A stretch of DNA of 20,000 bases from Chromera velia. Lineage: Eukaryota; Sar; Chromeraceae. Positions 7,693 through 17,051 of the stretch are shown here, in pieces; position 1 is the stretch's first letter, and every line of letters starts with the position of its first letter. The notes beneath the pieces are model-generated. The model saw nothing but the letters and a program-made list of their open reading frames with translations, was not told the origin of the DNA and made no database searches. Location: assembly GCA_018398765.1 (NCBI GenBank), contig JAHBMJ010004325.1, forward strand, positions 2,501-22,500. Reading direction: 5' to 3'. A program made the translations under genes and the position numbers.

Positions 7693-9522
7693 TTATATTC
7701 TTTCTTCATCCGGGCGATCGTCTTTCCCCTCTTTTTGTTTCACCTTTGGTCGCAGTGCCGGGAAGGCAATCACGTCCCTGATGGATTTGCTGTCTGTCAG
7801 CAGCATCGCAAGCCTGTCAATTCCTATGCCAAGACCTCCAGTGGGCGGGAGGCCATACTCGAGAGCGGTAACAAAGTCCTCGTCCATTCTCTGGGCCTCC
7901 TCGTCCCCTGCTTCCAGGGCCTCCAGCTGTCTCTCAAACCGAAACTTCTGGTCGACTGGATCTGCCAGCTCGGTGAAACCGTTGGCTATCTCCCAGCCGT
8001 TTACGTAGGCCTCGAATCTTTCGGTCAGCCTCGGATCGCCTGACTGTTTTCTCGCCAGGGGTGACACGTCGAGAGGAAAATCTGTCACATGTGTCGGCTG
8101 CACCAGTGAGGCCTCAACTCTCTCCTCAAACACTGCGGCAACAACGTTGCCCCATCGTGAGTTTTCTGGAATGACATCGGGGGCGATTCCAAGATCCAGG
8201 GCGGCATTTCGGGCCGCATCTGCCCCCTCTTCGGTTGCAGGGAAGCGGAGGAAGTCAACCCCCGTGATCTCTTCAATCGATGACGTCATGGAGACACGAC
8301 GCCAGGGAGAGGAGAAGTCGATCTCCTCCCCATTGTAAACAACCTTCTTAGAATGCACGTCACCCCTGTCAGTTCCCCCCTCTTCCGAACCACCCCTGTC
8401 ACTCTCTGATGATGCAATCTCCTGCAAAGTCTTCGAAACAGCCACGACAGAATCGCCAACTATTCGTTCTGTCAGATCCATCATTCTCTGCACGTCTGAG
8501 TAGGCCTCATAAATTTCAACCGACGTGAATTCAGGGTTATGCTTCACCGAGATCCCCTCGTTGCGGAAACAACGATTCATCTCAAAAACCTTCTCTGCAA
8601 GCCCACCCACCACCAGTCGCTTTAAGTAAAGCTCAGGAGCAATGCGCAAAAATAACTCGGCGTTCAATGCGTTGTGGAATGTCGTGAATGGCTTTGCAGA
8701 CGCACCCCCGGCAATGGGGTGAAGCATCGGCGTCTCCACTTCCATGAAACCCTCAGATTCGAGGGTCGTGCGAACGCTTCGCAAAAGAGACGTCCGTGCT
8801 CGGAGCACACGCCTCCCCTCTGTGTTCACAATCAAATCAAGGTACCGCTGTCTGTACCGCTGTTCTACATCTCTCAATCCCTTCCACTTGTCCGGCAGGG
8901 GCCTCACACACTTGCTTAGCAGAAAGATTTCCCTGCTGTTCACTGTCAACTCCCCCCTCGGCGTCTTTCTCACCACCCCCCGCACACCCACCACATCACC
9001 CACATCGAGTGAGGGCAGGAGATCCAGAAATTTCTGTTCCAAATTGTCTTTGTGTGAAAAAATCTGAATCTTGTCTGTGGGACTGTGCAAATCCATAAAC
9101 ATTCCAGAGTTTCGCATGGACAACGCTCGCCCTGCCACCGTGACCGTCTCCTCCGTCACCTCCCCACTCTCCAAGTTCTGAAACCTCGTCACAACGTTTG
9201 ATATTTCGTCTCGCACTCCATCAAACGGGAAGCCAGAGGGGTACACCTCTGTTCCATTCTCCCTGAGTTCTCTGACTTTGTCCTGTCTCTTCGAGATCAT
9301 CTCTGCCTCTTTCGAGAACTTTTCCGTCTCCGTCTCTTCTTCCCCCCCCTCAGACTTCTGACTCTTTCCCCGTTTTTTAAAGAGAACGAAAGAGGACCCC
9401 TTGGTCGGCCGCCCGCATCCCTTCGACCTGGTCATGGCAAACCTTTCAGGGCCCTGAAACAGAAAGGAGACAACTCCGGCAGGTCCCAGAAGAAGCGCAA
9501 AAACAAACAAACCCGCTAACAT
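7693..9522 (-). CDS. Bacterial-type lysyl-tRNA synthetase, probable plastid form
   Basis: A single 609-aa exon (ATG at 9522) for a class II lysyl-tRNA synthetase, which charges tRNA-Lys in an ATP-dependent reaction. Residues 125-205 form the OB-fold anticodon-binding domain. The catalytic core follows with motif 1 around MEVETPMLHPIAGGASAKPF (260-279), motif 2 around FRNEGISVKHNPEFTSVE (319-336) and motif 3 GLGIGIDRLAMLLTDSKSIR (563-582). WEIANGFTEL and MDEDFVTALEYG are also typical of bacterial LysRS. The protein is about 100 aa longer than bacterial forms. The extra length is a leader of about 75 aa and an acidic/Ser-Gly insert (about 366-395). The leader starts with a signal-peptide-like hydrophobic stretch ending GVVS, directly followed by Phe (residue 20), then a basic Ser/Thr-containing segment. 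This is the bipartite plastid-targeting layout of algae with complex plastids. Service to the mitochondrion as well cannot be excluded. The gene is convergent with the transporter and divergent from the gene at 10145. Confidence 0.93.
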   Translation of the reverse strand: MLAGLFVFALLLGPAGVVSFLFQGPERFAMTRSKGCGRPTKGSSFVLFKKRGKSQKSEGGEEETETEKFSKEAEMISKRQDKVRELRENGTEVYPSGFPFDGVRDEISNVVTRFQNLESGEVTEETVTVAGRALSMRNSGMFMDLHSPTDKIQIFSHKDNLEQKFLDLLPSLDVGDVVGVRGVVRKTPRGELTVNSREIFLLSKCVRPLPDKWKGLRDVEQRYRQRYLDLIVNTEGRRVLRARTSLLRSVRTTLESEGFMEVETPMLHPIAGGASAKPFTTFHNALNAELFLRIAPELYLKRLVVGGLAEKVFEMNRCFRNEGISVKHNPEFTSVEIYEAYSDVQRMMDLTERIVGDSVVAVSKTLQEIASSESDRGGSEEGGTDRGDVHSKKVVYNGEEIDFSSPWRRVSMTSSIEEITGVDFLRFPATEEGADAARNAALDLGIAPDVIPENSRWGNVVAAVFEERVEASLVQPTHVTDFPLDVSPLARKQSGDPRLTERFEAYVNGWEIANGFTELADPVDQKFRFERQLEALEAGDEEAQRMDEDFVTALEYGLPPTGGLGIGIDRLAMLLTDSKSIRDVIAFPALRPKVKQKEGKDDRPDEERI

Positions 9523-10144
9523 AATTCAGCCGTCTCCTTCACTTCTTCAACTGAGCAAAATTTGATCATCCAAAACAGATCTCACCTTCGAAGAAACACA
9601 TTCAGCAGAAGTATTGCACAGCACTACACCAACCTTCTGCTGCATGTGATTGAATTCTGTCGTGGTCTCTATTTTTTTTTTAGGGTTTCTACTGTCAAGC
9701 TTTCATGGAAAGGACCGTCGGTTCGTGTATTCAAGGCGCCGGCCGGCCCGGGTGTCCGGGGCTGATCAGTGCCTGACGCCGCGCGCGCGGCCCGATGCAT
9801 ATGCATGGGCCCGACTGCAGGACCGACATAAAATGGCCCCGCGACAAGCCCGGCGTGGCTCTAAAAAGCGAAGTTTTTCGCGTGACGGAGCAGCTCTACA
9901 GAGTTAAGCAAAAATAAGCAAAATGATCGAAGCTGTGTCTTGCCCTTCTTCGCTTCTTGACAGACTCTTCGGAGTGACTATAGTTCTCCTCGCTGGATCA
10001 CTTAATTGTCCCGAGTGATTCGAAGATTTCTCTTGAGTGGGGAGGGTGAAAGTTTTGCCTTCTCAAACTTCTTGAGGGGGCACACACTTTTTCTCTGATA
10101 CCTGCTCCTGCTCTTCGTATAAGAATTGAACTAAAAAATTGAAA
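9523..10144. other. Divergent intergenic region between synthetase and Frag1-like gene
   Basis: This 622-bp region must hold both promoters and 5' UTRs. Apart from the palindrome cluster at 9735-9820, it has a short T run (9670-9680) and a small hairpin-forming site (GCGAA/TTCGC near 9868-9881). No further gene was seen. Confidence 0.6.
9735..9820. promoter_or_regulatory. Second cluster of perfect palindromes in a divergent promoter
   Basis: Within 86 bp there are GGCGCC (9735-9740), GGCCGGCC (9741-9748), CCCGGG (9747-9752), TGATCA (9763-9768), CCGCGCGCGCGG (9779-9790), ATGCATATGCAT (9795-9806), GGGCCC (9807-9812) and CTGCAG (9815-9820). The density and length of self-complementary sites closely mirror the cluster at 1211-1286, which also sits between divergent genes. 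A role as binding sites for dimeric factors is inference. Confidence 0.35.
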
Positions 10145-12403
10145 ATGATGAGGCACGGCGACATGTACAGGGATCACAACGGTTCCCTTTTGAGGATTTG
10201 CAGAGGGCTGTGCACCTTCAAGTACGCCCACTGGATTCCCTTGGTGGTCACCACAGTTCCGTCTTTGTTCATGTTCCTTTCGTTCTGCCTTGCCAAGTAC
10301 AACAACCACATTCCCTCGTGGGCGTGGAGCCCCACAGTGAGCCTTACAGGCCTGCAGGAACCAGAGAGAAGCATTTATCAGCTGGGATTTGTAATGTCTT
10401 TCGTCTCTTTCTGGCTGATGATTGCACAACTTGCCTGGTTTCTTCCTCGCATCGCCCAAACTACTTTCGAGCGGTGCTTGGCGTTCGGGGCGATTGTTTC
10501 CGTGATTCTTGCCAACTTTGGTTTCCTCATCCAAACACTGACTCCTCTTCAAGAGGACGTCCTTCTCGTGAAATACTTTGGAGAAGAGCCGACGACCCAG
10601 TCGTTGATTCATTTCTTCGGAGCAGTTGCTTTCTTCACGTTTTCTTGGATTCATGGAATCCTCGTGGCGTGGCTCTTTGTCGTCTCCAAGGCCCCAGTCG
10701 TGCAGTCGTGGAAGTTCTCCAGGAAAGTGAAAATTGCGTGTGTGTACGGGATCTTCTTCATCAGACTCGACAAAATCGCCCTACTGTACATAGACGACTA
10801 CGCGGTCAGTCTGTCAACGCCTGTGAACTTTTCCGTCTCCTTGCATCGAGAATGTTATGTCCCCCCCTTTCCGTCTTCTCTCTCAGTCCATCCGCCAATC
10901 TCTTGTGTTCACTTGGTGAATGAAGCAAATGAGTATACAGAGAGAAGGGCACCCTGTTTGCTCCAGTACCGCGTGTTCGTTCCTTCTTTTTTTCCTGCAT
11001 GGGTGTGTGCACTCGTAAGCTTAGAAGGTGGTTTTTTATGCGTGCGTGTCCTCTATCTCGCGCCCCAAACCCCCCCCTCTCTCTCACACACACACTTTCT
11101 CTCTCTCTCTCTCTCACACACACAGAGACACACAAGTTTCCTCCCTCCCTGTCTGCCTCGCTGCTTGCAGACTCTGGAGAACCTTGCGGGGATGTTCCAG
11201 AGACTTCAGGTCTACCTCGTCCTCACCTACTTCTCCTCGTACAGTTGGGACATCTACCAACACAACATGCACTGCAAACGATACGGAGTCTCCATAGACA
11301 ACCGACACGCCTTGGACCTTGCGCTACCTGCGGGGGGGTTTGCCCCGAAAGGCAGAAATGCGCATGGCCCTATTGTCGGAGAGGCAGCCAGTTTGTTGGG
11401 GACGGAGGATCTCGTGGGGGAGGTGAATGACGGCCTTGTGAATGGAAGATTTCATCACGACTATGGGTCGTCTCCCTCGAATGTCAAGGGGCCAAGCAGG
11501 GATAGGGGGGATGGGAGGTCTAGGGGGGGGTTCGGGTATGCGATTTTGTCTTCCACAGTCCGACAGGCAACACAGGGTGGGCGGCTCCTCCTTGAAACCC
11601 CATCCCGGAGGCCCTCTGAGTCGGGCCGCCGTCCCTCTCCCCTTGTAGTTGACTCCGAGAGAGGAGGGTCTCTTTGCTCTGATGAGATAGAGAGAGAGAT
11701 CAGATGCAGTAGAGGTAGTCGGGTGGACTCTTGCAGTTCTCTGCCTACCTCTTCCGTTCTCTCTGCTACTCACGGAGGAAGGTCCTCTGTGGGGCTGTTT
11801 GAAGATCCTCCGAGCGAGGCCGAGAGCCTCAGACCTCCCTCGAGTAATGGGAGGAGAGGCAGCAGACGCAAGTCCTCGACATCCAATTCGAAACTAGGGC
11901 ATGAAAAAGAGAAGGGGGGTGTGTCAAGCAGCAGTGTTGGACTAGAGGGGGGGCAGAGAGAGAAAGGTCGGACCTCTGTTGAGAGGAGCCGCTCAGGAAC
12001 AGGGCGTGAGGGGAAGGGGGTGAGGGATAAGGAGAAGGAGAAAGTTGTTCTCCTCTCCCCTGGGACTTCTACGACTGCAAGTCCGACTGTGGGTGTGGGG
12101 GGTGAGGGGGGGAATGGGGGGACTTTTAAGGTGGAGCCGGAGGGAAGAACTAGAACACGCACCAACTCCCCCTCAGGAACCACAACCCGAACAAGCTCGC
12201 CCTATCCTGCACATGTGCAGCAGGAGACAGGAGAGGGAGTGAAACAGGAGAAGCGGGTTCCTGTGAAGTCTCTTTTGGCTGCACGGGGAGGGGGGCATAG
12301 TCAGCAGCAAGGGGGTGTCAATAGTCACTCCTCACATACAGGAGGGAGAGGGGCACCTGCAGGATTTGTGTATGGAATGGAGGATTGGGGTGACACTGTG
12401 TAA
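10145..12403 (+). CDS. Frag1/DRAM/Sfk1-family membrane protein with long disordered tail
   Basis: Proposed join 10145-10804 and 11171-12403 (donor GCG|GTCAGT, acceptor CTGCTTGCAG, phase 0), giving 630 aa. The first in-frame ATG is at 10145, followed by a second at 10148. Residues 30-250 hold about six hydrophobic segments (near 30-50, 78-100, 111-131, 153-180, 195-215, 232-247). They contain family-like features: SLTGLQEPERSIYQLGF after the first loop, NFGFLIQTLTPLQ, and IHFFGAVAFFTFSWIHG with the conserved His and Gly-Ala. This family (PF10277) includes yeast Sfk1, DRAM and PGAP2; members act in the plasma membrane, Golgi/ER or lysosome, in lipid asymmetry, GPI-anchor remodelling or autophagy. 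Which role applies here cannot be told. The C-terminal 380 residues are Ser, Gly, Arg and Glu rich and look disordered and phosphorylatable. The intron (366 nt) has no stop in frame, so retention would yield a longer protein. Confidence 0.7.
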   Translation: MMRHGDMYRDHNGSLLRICRGLCTFKYAHWIPLVVTTVPSLFMFLSFCLAKYNNHIPSWAWSPTVSLTGLQEPERSIYQLGFVMSFVSFWLMIAQLAWFLPRIAQTTFERCLAFGAIVSVILANFGFLIQTLTPLQEDVLLVKYFGEEPTTQSLIHFFGAVAFFTFSWIHGILVAWLFVVSKAPVVQSWKFSRKVKIACVYGIFFIRLDKIALLYIDDYAVSLSTPVNFSVSLHRECYVPPFPSSLSVHPPISCVHLVNEANEYTERRAPCLLQYRVFVPSFFPAWVCALVSLEGGFLCVRVLYLAPQTPPSLSHTHFLSLSLSHTQRHTSFLPPCLPRCLQTLENLAGMFQRLQVYLVLTYFSSYSWDIYQHNMHCKRYGVSIDNRHALDLALPAGGFAPKGRNAHGPIVGEAASLLGTEDLVGEVNDGLVNGRFHHDYGSSPSNVKGPSRDRGDGRSRGGFGYAILSSTVRQATQGGRLLLETPSRRPSESGRRPSPLVVDSERGGSLCSDEIEREIRCSRGSRVDSCSSLPTSSVLSATHGGRSSVGLFEDPPSEAESLRPPSSNGRRGSRRKSSTSNSKLGHEKEKGGVSSSSVGLEGGQREKGRTSVERSRSGTGREGKGVRDKEKEKVVLLSPGTSTTASPTVGVGGEGGNGGTFKVEPEGRTRTRTNSPSGTTTRTSSPYPAHVQQETGEGVKQEKRVPVKSLLAARGGGHSQQQGGVNSHSSHTGGRGAPAGFVYGMEDWGDTV
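11085..11135 (+). repeat. CT/CA microsatellite within intron
   Basis: Alternating CT and CACA units lie in the intron 10805-11170 of the Frag1-like gene, about 35 nt before the acceptor. They resemble the CT/GT tract in the transporter intron. Confidence 0.75.
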
Positions 12404-13178
12404 TCTCTCTCGACATTCAGGTGGGTAGAAATAGCTTCTTCATCCATCCATTCGTTCAGTGAGTGAGAGAGTAAGAGAGAGAGCGGGAGAGAGTTTCTGC
12501 TCTCCTCGGTCTGTCTGTCATTCGGCAGGAAGGAAGTCAATCGACTGACTGAGATGGTAGGTAGGTAGGTGAAGTGCGCCGTAGGTTCTCTTTTTCTTCC
12601 ATTCTTGTGTCGAGACCGTGAGGGAGTGTCTGAGTGACTTGGTTGGATGAGTCTGGCGCTTGTCCCGTTTGTCTGCGTGTGGTCAGAACAGAAGGACAGA
12701 CAGAGAATTGTAGCTGGGTGGTGGAAATTTTGATTGAGCTTCGAATTCCATCCCGTCCTACCTGACTGCCGCCTCTGTGCTGTGACAGCAACCATTCAAC
12801 AGGCCCAAAGAGAGAGACAGGGAGGGAGGGAGCAAGCCAGTGAGGGAACAGAAAGGACTCTCTGGTCTTCCTCATTTATTGCAACTCCGCGAGAGAAGAG
12901 TGGAGAGGGGGAGGGGGGAGTGCACTTGTTGCTTCTCTTCTTCATCTCAATCCATCCTGAATTGAATAGAATTGAATGGGCTTTTTTAACGAACAGGGGA
13001 AAAGAGGAGCTCTGTACCAACAGACGGGTTCAAGGAAGGAAGGAAGGAACCATCGTTGCATGTACTCAAGGGAGGCGGCGTGCAATCATTTGTGCAATAA
13101 GAAGTCGATTAAAAAATAAGAAGAAAGGACGTGGGCAAGTAGACGAATGAAAACTCTGTGTCTGTCCCCCACGACCAG

Positions 13179-13218
<40 letters not shown>

Positions 13219-13849
13219 TCTTGCTTCACCGTCTTTTTGTTTGTCATTCGTCATTGCGTTCATTCACTTGTCTGCGCCAACTTGTTTGTCTTTTTGTTTG
13301 GTCTTGGCCTGCGTGCGACCACACCCCTCTCAGTGTTCCTCTTGCATGTGAATGAGGGCTTGTATTTACATCGGGTGGGGACTTGTTTTTCATATTGCTG
13401 CCTTTTTTGGTGGGTACTTTTTCTTCGTATTTACCTGCATCCTTTCTCTACTCTCACTCTCCTTCTTGTAGTCAGCGTGTTACGGCAGTCTGCTCGTGTC
13501 TGTCGTTGCAGTCAGTTTGTTTGCCCCGTTGCCTTCCTGCCCCAGCCGTTTTGTTTGGTGCCATAAGAAATGATAAATGCAGAAAGGGGGTCTGTTTTGG
13601 AATCCTCAAACTGCCGGGTGGGGGGGACGTTGGAGACGTTCAGAAGTGGGGCCAAAAGCAAACACATGTAGAGATAAAAAGGAGGGGGGGTCAAGAGGTG
13701 CGGTTTGCCGCGCAGTCTGCTCGGGGTGTTGGGTGACAAAGAAAGTCACGGTGCAAGACATTCTTTTCTTGTTCGATCGTTGTCCATGCAGCCGGCCGGC
13801 CGGGGAGCGGAGACGGCAATTAATGCTTTGACCGGTATTCCATTTTTTC
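12404..13849. other. Gene-free stretch downstream of the Frag1-like gene
   Basis: No convincing gene in either strand. It has pyrimidine- and purine-rich sequence with microsatellites: GAGA near 12465-12490, GGTA at 12554-12571, GGAA at 13035-13047 and TC at 13181-13217. It also has a GCCGGCCGGC palindrome at 13791-13800. Open frames here translate to Ser-Leu or Arg-Glu strings. Its first part is likely 3' UTR. The change to AT-rich sequence near 13840-13860 probably marks the edge of the retroelement. Confidence 0.55.
13181..13217 (+). repeat. (TC)n microsatellite
   Basis: An uninterrupted run of about 18 TC units. Confidence 0.9.
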
Positions 13850-14522
13850 ATGTTGTATGAGGCTTCCATAAAATTTCATTAGAATTTCTTCAGACCTTTA
13901 TCAAAAAGTGTTGGTTCTTTCTCTAGTTCTTTCTTGTCGCTCTGAGCTCTGCACTATGAAAATCTATTAAAAAGATAGCTAGATCAATGTCTTTATGATA
14001 TACTAATCCAAACCCAAGTCCAAACCTCGAACAAAAATTTGAATAAGAATGATCATTAATTGGCATAAAACTTAAAACAGAATTTATATTGAACAGGAAG
14101 TTATCAAAATTAATATACAGTTTTGTTTATGAGTATTGAGTATAGTTAGTAGGTGAGCAAACCAGAAGTTGTCTATCAAAAATATTTATTATCTATCTTT
14201 GGATCGAATTTTGGAACAATCTTTGCATCTAGCTTTGCATACATGAGCTAACAAAGCCTAACATGACTTAGACCAACCATGACATTAGATATAGTAAAGT
14301 TAGAGGTCTTCTCGATATCTCTACTCAGACATATTTAAGTTATAGTTCAATGTCTTCAGAAGGTCTGTTAGTACGGACATGTACTTCCTACATCGTTCTT
14401 GTTCCACTTCTCAGTCTGATCGTACAACTGTGATGACAAGCTAATCGATTAAACATATGCGTGCTAATTAATTCTGTTAATTAATTATCGCTACGTCGCT
14501 CATACTGCACACATGAATTTCA
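13850..14522 (-). repeat. Probable 3' LTR of the copia element (left boundary uncertain)
   Basis: In element orientation the LTR would begin with TG at 14522-14521, straight after the polypurine tract. The following 0.65-0.7 kb is markedly AT-rich and differs in composition from both the element's coding part and the flanking gene region. The far end is a guess: a CA terminus near 13850 is possible. The 5' LTR is outside the window, so identity of the two LTRs cannot be tested. Confidence 0.35.
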
Positions 14523-14523
14523 C

Positions 14524-14535
14524 TTACCCCCTTGA
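14524..14535 (-). other. Polypurine tract of the copia element
   Basis: The minus strand reads AAGGGGGTAAG just after the end of the RNase H region (stop TGA 14553-14551) and just before a TG that may start the 3' LTR. This is the usual place of the plus-strand primer in copia elements. Confidence 0.6.
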
Positions 14536-14550
14536 TTTGCTTGTCTGTCC

Positions 14551-15166
14551 TCATGCAAATTCTTTTCCTGGCCACGCAACTTTAGTAAGTGCGTTGGCAA
14601 GCTGCACATCTCTGCGGTACTAAGAGTAGTCAGCTTTCATTTTGTTCAGTTCTTGGATGATAAAGTCAAGCATGCCTTGAGAGGTGCCATCGGTTGCAAC
14701 TCCAGAACGAAGCTGCTTGTGCATTGGCTCACAGTCTGTGAAAAATTAGATTTTAATTCGGGCTCTCTCCCCATAACTCTGTTGCTAGTTACACGGTCCT
14801 AGGAATCGTCTTCACCGCTGACTCAACCGCTGTCAGTTCTGCTGCTGTGTTAGAGCCATGCTTCTGTGTGTGCTTTTTAGAATACCATATGATGCAGTTG
14901 ATCCACGGCGCCCCTGTGAGGATTGCCTTTTCGGGTGTCCAGTCTTCATCGACTATGAACACAACCCAACCGAAATGCCCATCGTACGTCTTTCTCGAGT
15001 AGGAGCAGTCTGTCAGTACTGCAAGCATCACCCTCTTTCCCTTGGTGAGAGGGATGATGATAATCGGTTCTCTGTTCTCCTTCAGCATCTGCAGGACCTT
15101 GATGGATGCCCACACTACTCGTCTGATCTTGTCTGCACGGACGGAGGGTGGATTGACTGAGAACAT
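14551..15166 (-). pseudogene. RNase H domain of copia pol (broken)
   Basis: The first frame (15166-14789) carries the RNase H metal ligands LTDCSYS (Asp) and AAELTAVES (Glu), then stops after TIPRTV. The domain resumes in another frame with TDCEPMHKQLR (third Asp, near 14730), meets a TAG at 14622-14620, and continues to RRDVQLANALTKV, the usual closing motif of copia pol (compare QLADxLTK). It ends at TGA 14553-14551. One frameshift and one internal stop disable it. Confidence 0.75.
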
Positions 15167-15169
15167 CAG

Positions 15170-16737
15170 CCCACACTCTGCAGGCTGGGCGAGTACGAAT
15201 CACCCACTGGCTTACCCCCACAATCGACTTCATGAGGGGAATCAGGCTCTCTTCCACTTCCTCTTCTCCTGTTGGCTTTACATCCTCTGTTCTGACTTCT
15301 CCCCTCTTCGGATTCTCTCCTAATGCCCTCCAGAGAGCGTCTGTGTTTATGCCTTCACAGTAGCTCTCTTGACTCACCTCCGTCTGATCAGTTGCAAGGG
15401 AGATATCGAGGCCGGCATATTTGATGCGGTCTCTTTCATTATACACTTTCAGGTGCCCCCAATCCAACATCCCCTTCAAAAACCGAATCTCGTCACTGAC
15501 TGTCTGTCTGCTGGCAGCGCCAAGCAGATCGTCCACCCACGTGATCTGAAGTGCCTTGGCAGGCTGCGGTGTCATTCTTTTCCACCCGGTTCGGCCTCTG
15601 CACGGCAATACCGCTCTCCACTCTCTTGAATCCTCTACTCTTCTGCACTCGCTGCATCTTTTTATCAAAGTCTTAGAGATTACTAAAGCACGGTATCCCA
15701 TACAGTCCCTTCTCAACCATGCGGATCTGTCCGAGCCGAATTGCCCCTGCTGTTGCTTTAATCTTTTCGTAATCGGCATCGGAGATATCGGGGTATGGAT
15801 TAAGATCAGGGGCCTTGGGGATCCACTTTGGAATGACAACCCCTGCTCTCTGTCTGTTCCTGTCTTCTACTGACAGGAATCATACCCTCTTCACATCGCC
15901 CCCATACCAAACAAGACCAAACGACAGAGCAAAGACAAGGCAGAGGAGAACAGCCCAAATTAAAGGAGTACCGACATATGTATCAACCTTCCGTTTGTCA
16001 GTGAATCCCTTTGCAAAACAGCGTGCCTTGGGAGTCCTCTCTGTCTTCTTTCCCTCTGAAGGATTCGGCTTGCTGTCTGCCTATTTGTGCTTTCTCTTTC
16101 CAGTCTCATCTGCCTCTCTGCCTGTATTTTTCTCTTCTTCTTTGTTCGGACGTGTTAAACTTTTCTCTTTCCAAGTTAGACGCCAGCCCATTTGCATGAG
16201 TACGTTAACTTTATCTCTATTCACTTCCCGACCAAGCACTCCCTGACCGATGATATTCCCTAGGATATTCCTCAACCACTCATTGCGCATGGCGATGTTG
16301 AAGTCTCCTCGCGCGACCTCCTCCTGGGTAGTGGGGATCTGTGTGGAGCCCCGCTTGAAGTCATCTGGGACTTCAATGGGCGACGCGTTCACGAGGAAAA
16401 ACTCACCGACCGGTGCTCTTACTCCCATGTCAAGGAGCATCTGATTCTCTTCCTCATCCAATCTCTTATCCCCAAACAACTCCTTTATCATATCATCATC
16501 ATCTTCTGAAGCAGGTAACTCTTCCCTCTCACACCTCCTCACCTGCAGAAGGAGGTCTATCTCAGCCTCAACGCTGGGGGAGACGATTTTTCCATCCTTA
16601 ATGGTGAAGTACCGAAGAACTTCTACTTTTGTGACCTGGCGGGCACCTAGCCTGGTGAACCTCCACTTTCTATCTGCTGTTCGCTCCTTACCAGAGACGG
16701 GGAGTGACTTCTTGAACGACTTTCCAGCAACAAGCAA
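15170..16737 (-). pseudogene. Reverse transcriptase region of copia pol (broken)
   Basis: 16737-16081 encodes the acidic linker and the start of the reverse transcriptase, ending in a TAG. The domain goes on with KARCFAKGFTDKRK (compare KARLVAKGF) and DVKRV (first catalytic Asp, near 15900), a TGA, then VEKGLYGIP. The active-site box reads TWVDDLL at 15539-15528, where copia elements normally have YVDD, so Tyr is replaced by Trp. KYAGLDI and an ACRVWADVLSQ stretch (like RPDI..AV..LS) follow. At least three stops interrupt the reading frame. Confidence 0.75.
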
Positions 16738-17051
16738 GGGAATGTATGTGCTGGATGCACCAGCAATCAGAACTATTACACCTGTGAATTATGTAGGTCG
16801 ACTGACCTCAGGCTGTCCTACAGCATGGTGCTCAGGGAGACGGGATGGATTCTCATCCCCCTATCCCCCCATCTCTGCCTTCTCCTCAGCCCCCGCCTGC
16901 ACACCCTCTCCGTTTTCGCCCTCTATATTTATATGCTCTATCATAGGGTGGGAGGGAGAGGAAAGGAGATAGGCTTTCTCTCGTTCGCCTGCAGGGGACC
17001 ACAGTTTGACTGACCCACTTTGGAGAGGCTTCACGCACACGGGATAGGTGT

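Noticed and set aside
7735-9098. Open frames on the plus strand opposite the lysyl-tRNA synthetase
   Set aside because: They are antisense shadows of a strongly conserved gene.
12404-13831. Several 60-156 codon frames on both strands
   Set aside because: They translate microsatellites and purine/pyrimidine-rich tracts (Ser-Leu, Arg-Glu strings). No domain or believable exon structure was seen.
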